A stretch of DNA of 14,000 nucleotides, taken from contig CALXRJ010000199.1 in the NCBI GenBank assembly GCA_944390615.1, positions 1 through 14,000 on the forward strand. Direction: 5' to 3'. The notes under the pieces were generated by a model. It ran no database searches. It saw only the letters and a list, made by a program, of their open reading frames with translations, and had not been told where the DNA came from. This DNA is from an uncultured Clostridia bacterium. GTDB taxonomy: Bacteria > Bacillota > Clostridia > TANB77 > CAG-508. This document shows positions 6,302-12,889 of this stretch, one piece after another. Both the position numbers and the translations under genes were made by a program. The first letter of the stretch is position 1. Every line of letters starts with the position of its first letter.

Positions 6302-7858
6302 ATAGAAAAAATTTTAAAAGTTTTACCAATCAGTTTAATTTTGTTTCTCATATTATCAATCGTAAATTTAAATCAAGCTAATAATAGTGTGAGTAGTGAG
6401 GAAGCAAAAGGAAATATAAATGTTTCCCATATAGAAGGTGGAGTAGATGTTTCTTTATATAAAATAGCATCTATGGAGTATCTAGCAGGACAACCAAAAG
6501 AAGGTTATAATTGGGAAAGTACAGTGCAAAGTTGGATGGATGAAAATTTTCCCAACTACTCTAATGCAGAAAATTTTTATCATGAAACAGAAGGCAATTC
6601 TGAGGCAGTAAAAATATTTTATGATACGCTTACAGCAGCCATAAAAGAAAATGCCATAGAGCTTTCTGCTTATGCTTCACAAAAAGCTACAGGAACAGCA
6701 ACCTATCCAGTAACACCAGAAAATTTAACAGGAACTGCAAAATTTTCAGAAGTAGAAGTAGGAACTTATCTAGTTATTATTGAAAATGGATACATGGTTT
6801 ATACCCCTTCAGCTGTAAATTTAATTCCAAGTTTTGAGGAAGAAACCGATCAATGGGTTATAAAAGATCAAGAAGTAATTGTAAAAGCTACTAACCCATC
6901 CATTACCAAAACAGTTACAGATGAAGAAACAAAAGTTGATAATTATAGTACAAAAGATAGCATAACTTATACCATAAAAGCAGATATTCCAACTTATTTG
7001 GAAAACAGTTTAGCTAAAAAATACTATATAAGTGATAAGATAGATCCTTCTTTAACCATAAAAGAAGATTCTCTAACAATTTTAGGATTAAACAATGGGG
7101 AAGAACCTGAATCTATAACTGGATATGAAATAACTTTTGATACAACAAGACCAGAAAGTTTAGATCCAGTCAGTTTCCTAATTAAATTCGACTATGATAA
7201 AATAAGTTCTTACGAAACAATTAAAATTGTTTATACAGCAAAACTAAATGAAAATTCCATTATAGGAACAGAAGGAAATAATAACTATGCATATTTAGAT
7301 TATTCCAACAATCCATATGTAACATCAAGTATGCAAACCCAAAGTAGTGACAAAACCACTATATATACGTATGACTTAGAAATCAAATCAGTAGATCAAA
7401 ACAATACAGATACCCCATTACCAGGAAGTGAATTTGTTTTAACTGATTCAGAAGGAAATGAGTTATATTTTATCAAAGAAGAGGATGGCATATATTATTT
7501 AGTTAATCCAGAAGAAGAAGGAGCAACTACCAATTTAGTAGTAGACGATGAAGGTAATTTATATTTATACGGATTAGATGAAGGAAAATACACCATAGAA
7601 CAAACCAAAGCACCAGAAGGATACCAAGTTTCTTCAAAAACCTATGAAGTAGAGCTTACAGATAGTCAACCAGATGGTATTTTAGATGATAATTATACAT
7701 TAATATTTCCGAATACCAAAGGATTTTTATTACCTGTAACAGGAGGAAAAGGTATCTTTACCTTAGCAAGTATAGGTATTCTATTAGTTGGTATAGGGGT
7801 AGCTTTACTCATATCAATAGCCAAAAAGAAAAAAGTAATCCAAGAGAAAAATAAATAA
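6302..7858 (+). CDS. Major pilin-like protein with D2 and SpaA/CnaB domains and LPVTG signal; probable ATA start
   Basis: About 518 residues from ATA 6302. Predicted pilus backbone subunit, polymerised and anchored by the adjacent sortase. Signal peptide: MEKILK plus a hydrophobic segment to about 22. An N-terminal pilin domain spans about 35-190 (GVDVSLYKIAS), a fimbrial D2-type isopeptide domain about 200-348, a SpaA/CnaB domain about 356-471, then LPVTG (477-481), a hydrophobic tail and KKKKVIQEKNK. A candidate polymerisation lysine is K195 (VIVKATNP). The E-box reads YTIEQTKAPEGY: the position normally Glu in YxLxETxAPxGY is Gln434. AGGAGG (6287-6292) is 9 nt before ATA 6302, and no ATG, GTG or TTG is suitably placed. 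TTG 6341 would cut the signal peptide to a stub without positive charge. The whole gene lies between the 25-bp inverted repeats. Confidence 0.88.
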   Translation: MEKILKVLPISLILFLILSIVNLNQANNSVSSEEAKGNINVSHIEGGVDVSLYKIASMEYLAGQPKEGYNWESTVQSWMDENFPNYSNAENFYHETEGNSEAVKIFYDTLTAAIKENAIELSAYASQKATGTATYPVTPENLTGTAKFSEVEVGTYLVIIENGYMVYTPSAVNLIPSFEEETDQWVIKDQEVIVKATNPSITKTVTDEETKVDNYSTKDSITYTIKADIPTYLENSLAKKYYISDKIDPSLTIKEDSLTILGLNNGEEPESITGYEITFDTTRPESLDPVSFLIKFDYDKISSYETIKIVYTAKLNENSIIGTEGNNNYAYLDYSNNPYVTSSMQTQSSDKTTIYTYDLEIKSVDQNNTDTPLPGSEFVLTDSEGNELYFIKEEDGIYYLVNPEEEGATTNLVVDDEGNLYLYGLDEGKYTIEQTKAPEGYQVSSKTYEVELTDSQPDGILDDNYTLIFPNTKGFLLPVTGGKGIFTLASIGILLVGIGVALLISIAKKKKVIQEKNK

Positions 7859-7892
7859 ATAAAATAAGGATAAAACGTTTTTTATAAAGTGA

Positions 7893-7917
7893 GTAGGTTG
7901 CATAGTTTATCAGGTAT
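7893..7917 (+). repeat. 25-bp inverted repeat, right arm (IR-R), upstream of the sortase
   Basis: Begins GTAGGTTGCATAG and ends TTATCAGGTAT; exact reverse complement of 6220-6244. It ends one base before the purine-rich AAAGGAG Shine-Dalgarno of the sortase gene. Pairing of the two arms in one transcript would therefore place a 25-bp duplex right next to the sortase ribosome-binding site. Confidence 0.95.
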
Positions 7918-7935
7918 GAAAGGAGAAAAAATAGC

Positions 7936-8784
7936 GTGAAACACAAGAAGTGGTTACTTTCCTTATTTTTGATAATATTTGGAATCAGTATATTTTTATA
8001 TCCTAAAATCAGTAATCATTTAGAAGAAAAAAGACAAGCAGAGATTATTAAAAATTATAAAGAAACAATAACTCATACAGAAGAAGAAACAATCCATAAA
8101 GAATATGAAATAGCCAAAACTTATAATGAAAATTTAAGTAAAACATCATTCCCATATACAAATGATCAAAAAACTACCTATGAAAACATATTAAACCTAT
8201 CCCAAGATGGAATTATGTCTTATATTGAAATTCCAAAAATTTCTTGCTTTTTACCAATCTATCATGGAACAAATGACCAAGTCATGAAAAAAGGAGTAGG
8301 TCATTTGGAAAGTACTTCTTTACCCATAGGAGGAGAAAATACACATTGTGTTTTAACAGGTCATTCTGGACTTTTAAGTGCAGAAATATTTACAAGATTA
8401 AGGGAGCTAAAAGTGGATGATTACTTTTATATCAATACATTAGGAGAAAAATTGAACTATCAAGTAAAGCAAATAAAAATAGTACTTCCAACAGAAACAG
8501 ATGATTTAAAAATTATAGAGGGAAAGGACTTAGTGACTCTAGTTACTTGTACACCATATGGAATTAATACACATAGATTGTTAGTACAAGGGGAAAGAGT
8601 TGGAAAAGAGGATATAGAGGATATAGAGGCGGTTTTAGAAGAGGAGGTAAATGCTGAGAAAACGGAGAGTAAACAAAAGAAGAACAACAGAATATGGATT
8701 ATCTATGTGGTAATCATATGCTTGATAATTTTTTCATTTTTCATGCTTAGGAAATTTTTAAGAGAGAAAGGTTTGAAAAAATAA
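7936..8784 (+). CDS. Class C (pilus-polymerising) sortase
   Basis: 282-residue membrane transpeptidase that cleaves LPXTG-type signals between Thr and Gly and joins pilin subunits. Catalytic triad visible: His143 (LTGHSGL), Cys205 (TLVTCTPYGINTHR) and Arg214. The YHGT, GVGHLESTSLPIGG and TLVTCTPYG blocks are typical of class C. Topology also fits class C: N-terminal TM about 6-22 and C-terminal TM about 253-270 with a basic tail. The lid region before the core has FPY (72-74) instead of the usual Asp-Pro-aromatic motif, so autoinhibition may differ. The start is GTG 7936, 10 nt after AAAGGAG (7919-7925), and keeps the basic MKHKK before the TM. It is the only sortase here, so both LPVTG proteins are likely substrates; a housekeeping class A sortase for wall anchoring would be elsewhere. 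Confidence 0.93.
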   Translation: MKHKKWLLSLFLIIFGISIFLYPKISNHLEEKRQAEIIKNYKETITHTEEETIHKEYEIAKTYNENLSKTSFPYTNDQKTTYENILNLSQDGIMSYIEIPKISCFLPIYHGTNDQVMKKGVGHLESTSLPIGGENTHCVLTGHSGLLSAEIFTRLRELKVDDYFYINTLGEKLNYQVKQIKIVLPTETDDLKIIEGKDLVTLVTCTPYGINTHRLLVQGERVGKEDIEDIEAVLEEEVNAEKTESKQKKNNRIWIIYVVIICLIIFSFFMLRKFLREKGLKK

Positions 8785-8856
8785 AACACCAGCTCCTGTC
8801 ACAAGAAGAAAAGCTAATGGTTAAACCAAAAAATGAAACTTAAATTTTTCAAAAGA

Positions 8857-8885
8857 TTGATTTTTAAACTTTAGTATAGTAAAAT
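8857..8885 (+). promoter_or_regulatory. Promoter of ymdB
   Basis: TTGATT (8857-8862), 17-nt spacer, TAAAAT (8880-8885); transcription would start about 20 nt before the ymdB ATG. This separates ymdB from the pilus locus. No clear terminator is visible for the sortase gene in 8785-8856. Confidence 0.55.
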
Positions 8886-8911
8886 ATTAGCGTGAAAGAG
8901 AGGGAGTTTAA

Positions 8912-9682
8912 ATGAACATTTTAGCAGTAGGAGATATAGTTGGTTCATTAGGAATACAAGAATTGCAAAAAAAACTACAAAAAGTAAAACAAGAAAAACA
9001 AGTAGACTTTACGATAGTAAATGGAGAAAATGCAGCAGAAGGAATGGGAATTACTGAAAAAAACTTTAAAGATATTTTGGACAGTGGAGCAGACTGTGTA
9101 ACCATGGGAAATCATACCTGGGGAAAAAAGGAAATCTTTAAATTTATTGATCATCCAAAAATAATGAGACCAGCAAATTATCCGGAAGGTGTATGTGGAA
9201 GCGGGTATCATATTTATTCCTGTAAAAACAAAAAAATAGCTGTTATAAATGCAATAGGGCGAGCAGAAATTAATATCATGACAGACAATCCATTTACCGT
9301 AACAGAAAAAATTGTAAATAAAATAAAAGACAAAGTTGACATCATTTTATTAGATTTCCATGCAGAAGCAACGGCAGAAAAAAAGGCTATGGGATACTAC
9401 TTAGATGGAAAAATAACGGCTATGTTTGGAACACACACACATGTCCAAACAGCAGATGAACAGATTTTAGAAAAAGGAACAGGTTTCATAACAGATATAG
9501 GCATGACAGGACCCAAAAATTCCATTATAGGAATGGAGAAAGAAGCAGCATTAAAAAGATTTTTGACAGGTCTTCCAGAAAAATATAAAATTGCAACAGG
9601 AGAAGCAATATTTAATAGTGTGATGTTTAGCATAAATGATGAAACTAATTTAGTAGAAAAAATTGTTAGGATTAACAATTAA
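8912..9682 (+). CDS. ymdB: YmdB/TIGR00282-family metallophosphoesterase
   Basis: 256-residue cytoplasmic dinuclear-metal phosphoesterase. Family members hydrolyse cyclic nucleotides such as 2',3'-cAMP, and in Bacillus subtilis YmdB affects the motility-to-biofilm decision. All metal and active-site positions expected for the family are present: Asp8 (VGDIVG), Glu39-Asn40 (NGEN), Asn67-His68 (GNHTWG), His150 (DFHAEAT), His175 and His177 (GTHTHVQT). The ending (TDIGMTGP, GLPEKYKIATGEA) is also typical. AGGGAG (8901-8906) lies 5 nt before ATG. In many Bacillota ymdB follows rny; here it stands alone between the pilus locus and pyruvate kinase. Confidence 0.95.
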   Translation: MNILAVGDIVGSLGIQELQKKLQKVKQEKQVDFTIVNGENAAEGMGITEKNFKDILDSGADCVTMGNHTWGKKEIFKFIDHPKIMRPANYPEGVCGSGYHIYSCKNKKIAVINAIGRAEINIMTDNPFTVTEKIVNKIKDKVDIILLDFHAEATAEKKAMGYYLDGKITAMFGTHTHVQTADEQILEKGTGFITDIGMTGPKNSIIGMEKEAALKRFLTGLPEKYKIATGEAIFNSVMFSINDETNLVEKIVRINN

Positions 9683-9807
9683 GTTGTCAAGGGCTACCAA
9701 TCAAGGCTTAAAATGAAACGCTCAGAACGGATATTTATATAAATTTTATTCCATTCCTCGGCTCCCGGCATACCTGAAGAGCATCTAAATATTTTTTCTA
9801 AAAACAC
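9683..9807. other. Intergenic patch with locally raised G+C, no recognised feature
   Basis: No tRNA, riboswitch or terminator is evident. The 9751-9785 stretch (CCATTCCTCGGCTCCCGGCA and following) is clearly richer in G+C than neighbouring spacers. On the minus strand the frame ending at the TAG complement 9694-9696 is open back past the pyruvate kinase promoter. Its last 25 codons from the minus-strand ATG (9771) read MPGAEEWNKIYINIRS and on to a final LDW. It may be a remnant of a gene or of a dispersed element, or chance. Confidence 0.3.
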
Positions 9808-9837
9808 TTGAATAAATACTATTAAATGTGCTATAAT
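9808..9837 (+). promoter_or_regulatory. Promoter of pyruvate kinase
   Basis: TTGAAT (9808-9813), 18-nt spacer, perfect TATAAT (9832-9837). Transcription would start near 9844, about 33 nt before the chosen start codon. This rules out the upstream ATG at 9826, which lies before the transcription start. Confidence 0.75.
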
Positions 9838-9876
9838 ACCAAAAGTTGTAATTTTAAAAGGAGGAAATTAAAGAAA

Positions 9877-11310
9877 ATGAAAGCTTTAAGAAAAACAAAA
9901 ATTGTAGGAACAATAGGGCCAGCTAGTGAAAACAGACTAGAAGAATTATTTGAAGCAGGACTAAATGTATGTAGAATCAATTATTCACATGGAAGCTGGG
10001 ACGAACAAGAAGAAAAAACCGAAAAAATAATCAAAATAAGAGAAGAAAAAGAATTACCAATACCAATGATATTAGATATGAAAGGTCCAGAAATCAGAAC
10101 AGGAATGTTATATACTGGTAAAAATGCAAAAATACAATTAAAAGATGGACAAAAATTTACATTAGTAAATGAAGACATAACAGGAGACGAAGAAAAAGTA
10201 TCTGTATCTTATAAAGAATTATATAAAGATGTAAAACCAGGAACCAAAATTCTAATTGATGATGGAGCAATTGAATTAAAAGTAGACGAAATAGTAGGAA
10301 AAGACATTGTATGTACAGTTGTTCATGGAAATGGACTAGGAAGTAGAAAAACAATGAACTTACCAGGAACCATCATCAGATTACCAGCACTTGCAGAAAA
10401 AGATTATGCAGATCTAAAAACTGCATGTGAACATGAATATGACTTTGTTGCTGTATCATTTGCAAGAAATGCAGATGACATCAATCAAGTAAGAAAAGTA
10501 TTAGACGAAAATGGAGGAAAAGACATTCAAATTATTACAAAAGTTGAGAATGTAGAAGGTCTTTCAAACATGGAAACCATTGTTAGTTTAGCTGATGGTC
10601 AAATGATAGCACGTGGAGATATGGCTACAGAAACAGACTTTACAGAACCACCGGTTATGCAAAAGAAATTCATAAAATTATCAAACAGAGCATGTAAACC
10701 AGCTATTACAGCAACACAAATGTTAGAATCTATGACACATCAACCTCTACCTACACGCGCAGAAGCATCAGACGTAGCTAATGCTATTTATGATAGAACA
10801 AGTGCAGTTATGTTATCTGGAGAATGTGCTATGGGAGATTATCCAGTAGAATGTGTAAAAACAATGGTAAAAATAGCAAATCGAGTAGAACCAGAAATCA
10901 AATACTGGAAGAGATTTGACAATAGTAGCAATATGGATTTAACATCTTATGAAGCACAAATTGCTTATTCAGCATGTGTATCAGCAAAAACATTAGGAAC
11001 AGATGCCATAGTTTGCTATACAAACACAGGAAATACAGCAAGACGTTTAGCAGGATTAGGAGCAGGATGCCCAATTCTAGCTATTACAGATAATAAAAGA
11101 ACATTCCGTCAATTAGCATTAGCTTGGAATGTAACACCAATTTACGTAGAAGCTCGTGAAAACATAGACAAAACGATAGAAGCGGGAATTGAAAAATTAC
11201 AAGCAAAAGAAATTTTAGAAAAAGGAGACACTATTGTAATTACAGGTGGAAGTCAAATGCTACCAGATAATACAGAAAGCAAAACAATTGGTGGAATTTT
11301 AAAAATTTAA
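9877..11310 (+). CDS. pyk: Pyruvate kinase
   Basis: 477-residue glycolytic enzyme converting phosphoenolpyruvate and ADP to pyruvate and ATP in the cytoplasm. Visible motifs: TKIVGTIGPAS at the N-terminus, RINYSHG, DMKGPEIRTG, the catalytic-lysine block IITKVENVEGL, MIARGDM, ITATQMLESM and PTRAEASDVANAIYD. The Glu in GPEIRT together with the following Thr fits the K+-dependent class, although the residue after Asp is Met where Thr is usual. The loop after ARGD (MATETDFTEPP) and the block SGECAMGDYP (usually SGET) diverge from the consensus. The C-terminal regulatory domain is present, but the extra PEP-utiliser domain of Bacillus-type enzymes is absent. ATG 9877 follows AAGGAGG (9858-9864); the in-frame ATG at 9826 is rejected because it precedes the transcription start. 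Monocistronic. Confidence 0.96.
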   Translation: MKALRKTKIVGTIGPASENRLEELFEAGLNVCRINYSHGSWDEQEEKTEKIIKIREEKELPIPMILDMKGPEIRTGMLYTGKNAKIQLKDGQKFTLVNEDITGDEEKVSVSYKELYKDVKPGTKILIDDGAIELKVDEIVGKDIVCTVVHGNGLGSRKTMNLPGTIIRLPALAEKDYADLKTACEHEYDFVAVSFARNADDINQVRKVLDENGGKDIQIITKVENVEGLSNMETIVSLADGQMIARGDMATETDFTEPPVMQKKFIKLSNRACKPAITATQMLESMTHQPLPTRAEASDVANAIYDRTSAVMLSGECAMGDYPVECVKTMVKIANRVEPEIKYWKRFDNSSNMDLTSYEAQIAYSACVSAKTLGTDAIVCYTNTGNTARRLAGLGAGCPILAITDNKRTFRQLALAWNVTPIYVEARENIDKTIEAGIEKLQAKEILEKGDTIVITGGSQMLPDNTESKTIGGILKI

Positions 11311-11321
11311 TAAAAAAATTT

Positions 11322-11444
11322 AGAAGCCTCGTGTAGTTGGTAAATGTTTGGAAAAATCAACTAGACGAGGTTTTGCAATTTATAACCATAACTGTTTGAG
11401 GCTTCTTGGCAAGAGTAATACATGGTAAAATGTAACACGAGAGG
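11322..11444 (+). other. Alternative pairings around the pyk terminator
   Basis: The left part of the terminator can pair with two other downstream segments. AGAAGCCTC (11322-11330) is a perfect complement of GAGGCTTCT (11398-11406), and CTCGTGT (11329-11335) is complementary to ACACGAG (11435-11441). The segments lie in the spacer before the asp23 promoter. They may be decayed terminator copies or an alternative fold; no ligand-binding core is recognised. Confidence 0.3.
11327..11374 (+). terminator. Rho-independent terminator of pyruvate kinase
   Basis: CCTCGTGTAGTTG (11327-11339) pairs with CAACTAGACGAGG (11358-11370) with a single G/G mismatch, an 18-nt loop and a following TTTT (11371-11374). 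It begins 17 nt after the pyk stop codon. Confidence 0.75.
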
Positions 11445-11475
11445 CAATTATTTGAAACAAATTTTTCAAAAACAG

Positions 11476-11504
11476 TTGTAATATTTCAAAAAAATTGATA
11501 TACT
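11476..11504 (+). promoter_or_regulatory. Promoter of the asp23 operon
   Basis: TTGTAA (11476-11481), 17-nt spacer, TATACT (11499-11504), with transcription starting near 11511. It would drive asp23, amaP, the DUF2273 gene and possibly nusB and xseA. Confidence 0.6.
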
Positions 11505-11541
11505 ACTAGTGTAAATATTTAAATTAAAGGAGGAACTAAAT

Positions 11542-11988
11542 ATGGAAGAAAATAAAAGTGAAGAAATACAAGAAGTAAAGGAAGTAGAAAACGGAAGTGA
11601 TGGCATCAAAATATCAAGTGAAGTTATAGCAGTAATTGCAGGAGTAGCTGTTTCAGAAGTATCTGGTGTTTATAGCATGGCAGGCGGTTTTGCAGGAGGA
11701 ATTACAGAAGTATTAAAAGGAAAGAAAAATCTAGCAAAAGGAATCAAAGTAGAAACCGAAGAAAACAAAGCAAAAATAGATGTAAACATAATTGTAGAAT
11801 ATGGAGCTAGAATTCCAGATGTAGCATTCGAAATTCAAAACAGAGTAAAAACAGCAGTAGAAAAAATGACAGGCTTAAAAGTAGAAGAAGTAAATGTTCA
11901 TGTACAAGGAGTAAATACAGAAAGTTTAACAGAAGAACACCAAGAAGAAGGTCAAACACAAACAGAAGAAAATCAAGCAAATCAATAA
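11542..11988 (+). CDS. Asp23/Gls24 family envelope stress response protein
   Basis: 148 residues, soluble. Family members sit at the inner face of the membrane, anchored by AmaP, and respond to cell-envelope stress in staphylococci and enterococci. Domain about 20-130: KISSEVIAVIAGVAVSEVSG, then VNIIVEYGARIPDVA and VKTAVEKMTGLKVEEVNVHV, all typical. Both ends are acidic and Glu/Gln-rich. AAAGGAGG lies just upstream of ATG 11542 with good spacing. It is followed by amaP and DUF2273, which matches the known membrane complex. Confidence 0.93.
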   Translation: MEENKSEEIQEVKEVENGSDGIKISSEVIAVIAGVAVSEVSGVYSMAGGFAGGITEVLKGKKNLAKGIKVETEENKAKIDVNIIVEYGARIPDVAFEIQNRVKTAVEKMTGLKVEEVNVHVQGVNTESLTEEHQEEGQTQTEENQANQ

Positions 11989-12028
11989 ACCAAAAAAGAA
12001 AGTCGCAAAAGACTTATGAGTAAGAGAA

Positions 12029-12065
12029 GGGAGGAAGCCATGTTAGTTGCAAAAAAACTAACATG
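12029..12065 (+). promoter_or_regulatory. Shine-Dalgarno plus 10-bp hairpin upstream of amaP
   Basis: GGGAGGA (12029-12035) is 44 nt before the amaP ATG (12080). A perfect 10-bp stem, CATGTTAGTT (12039-12048) with AACTAACATG (12056-12065) and loop GCAAAAA, lies between. The stem core TGTTAGTT/AACTAACA is the same as in the leader of the adhesin at 3631-3656, although the two genes are unrelated. Confidence 0.65.
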
Positions 12066-12066
12066 A
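12040..12066 (+). CDS. Putative leader mini-ORF 1 of amaP (MLVAKKLT)
   Basis: ATG 12040 is 4-5 nt after GGGAGGA, followed by seven codons and TGA (12064-12066). It lies inside the hairpin. Its stop overlaps the next ATG as TGATG. The opening M-L-V matches the adhesin mini-ORF. Translation is not demonstrated. Confidence 0.4.
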   Translation: MLVAKKLT

Positions 12067-12083
12067 TGCGAAACAAAAAATGA
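12066..12083 (+). CDS. Putative leader mini-ORF 2 of amaP (MRNKK)
   Basis: ATG 12066 overlaps the stop of mini-ORF 1. Five codons later TGA (12081-12083) overlaps the amaP ATG (12080-12082) as ATGA. It has no Shine-Dalgarno of its own, so it could only be reached by reinitiation. It may be chance. Confidence 0.3.
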   Translation: MRNKK

Positions 12084-12634
12084 AGAAATTAGATAAAGTA
12101 ATATTAGCATTATTTTCAGTAATCATTTTTTTGCAATCCATATTAATTATTTGTATGATAGCAGGATGGGTAAAAATGAGTACAGTAACAACTTTTGTAA
12201 CATTAGCATTAACAGATTTTAACACATCAAAAATCATATTAGTGGTAGCAATTATATGTTTAATTGCCAGCATCAAATGCATTTTCTTTGATTCATCTAA
12301 TCAAGAGAAAAAAGCACAAGGTGTATTAATGCAAAATGACAATGGAAAACTTCTAATCTCAAAACCAACCATAGAGAATATCGTTTCATCTGTTGTAAAA
12401 GGATTTGATAGTGTAGAAGAAGTTACAGTTTCAACAGAATTAGATCATTTAAACAATGTCATTATAAATGTCAATTTAGTAGTAAGTAAAGATGTTATCA
12501 TAAAAGAGCTTACCTTAAATATGCAAAACAAAATAAAAGAAGCTATCAAAAAAACATCAGATTTAGAAGTAAAAGAAGTAAATGTAAAAATAAAAAATAT
12601 TGCAGTTGAACCAAATGGTAAAAATATAGAGTAG
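12080..12634 (+). CDS. amaP: AmaP-like membrane anchor of Asp23
   Basis: 184 residues, the usual AmaP size. Two N-terminal TM segments (about 6-29 and 52-70) with a short extracellular loop are followed by a cytoplasmic Asp23-like domain (about 88-184: IVSSVVKGFDSVEEVTVST, VIINVNLVVSKDV, VKEVNVKIKNI). In Staphylococcus aureus AmaP holds Asp23 at the membrane; the position right after asp23 agrees. Upstream in-frame codons run H-D-A-K-Q-K back to a TAA at 12059, with no other start, so ATG 12080 is the start despite the distant Shine-Dalgarno. The two mini-ORFs before it suggest that translation depends on coupling. Confidence 0.88.
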   Translation: MKKLDKVILALFSVIIFLQSILIICMIAGWVKMSTVTTFVTLALTDFNTSKIILVVAIICLIASIKCIFFDSSNQEKKAQGVLMQNDNGKLLISKPTIENIVSSVVKGFDSVEEVTVSTELDHLNNVIINVNLVVSKDVIIKELTLNMQNKIKEAIKKTSDLEVKEVNVKIKNIAVEPNGKNIE

Positions 12635-12675
12635 ATTTATAGTAAAAAGTTATTAAAATTAGAAAGGATTTTCTT

Positions 12676-12879
12676 ATGGGAAATTTACAAGATTTTTGGA
12701 ATCATTACAAAGGTGCCATAATAGGAGTAATAGTAGCTATTTTAATCTTAATTACAAGACTATATAATTTAATTGTAGCCATTATATTACTAGTAGTAGG
12801 TGCATTAGTAGGAAATTATATACAACAAAATAAAGAATATGTAAAAGATAAAATAAAAGGATTTATTGACAGAATGTAA
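12676..12879 (+). CDS. DUF2273 small membrane protein
   Basis: 67 residues with one long hydrophobic region (about 13-45, AIIGVIVAILILITRLYNLI onwards) that could form one or two TM helices, then a basic, Lys-rich tail. Size, sequence style and position after amaP match the DUF2273 partner of Asp23/AmaP complexes; its exact role is unknown. AAAGGA precedes ATG 12676 at normal spacing. The stop is 10 nt before nusB, so the two are probably cotranscribed. Confidence 0.85.
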   Translation: MGNLQDFWNHYKGAIIGVIVAILILITRLYNLIVAIILLVVGALVGNYIQQNKEYVKDKIKGFIDRM

Positions 12880-12889
12880 GAGGTAAAAA

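Noticed and set aside
6341..6343. TTG 6341 as the pilin start
   Set aside because: It has no Shine-Dalgarno and leaves a short hydrophobic stub without basic residues; ATA 6302 follows AGGAGG and gives a complete signal peptide.
7916..7939. Mini-ORF MKGEKIA overlapping the sortase GTG start
   Set aside because: Its codons are simply the sortase Shine-Dalgarno and spacer, with no ribosome site of its own; a chance frame is the simplest reading.
8892..8915. Mini-ORF MKEREFK overlapping the ymdB ATG
   Set aside because: It starts at or before the predicted transcription start and consists of the ymdB Shine-Dalgarno; judged chance.
9694..9771. 25-codon minus-strand ORF (starting MPGAEEWNK) as a gene
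   Set aside because: No Shine-Dalgarno and the frame overlaps the pyk promoter; reported only as an unexplained patch.
9826..9876. ATG 9826 as the pyruvate kinase start
   Set aside because: It lies between the -35 and -10 boxes of a good promoter, so it would not be in the mRNA; ATG 9877 has AAGGAGG at proper spacing and gives the standard N-terminus.
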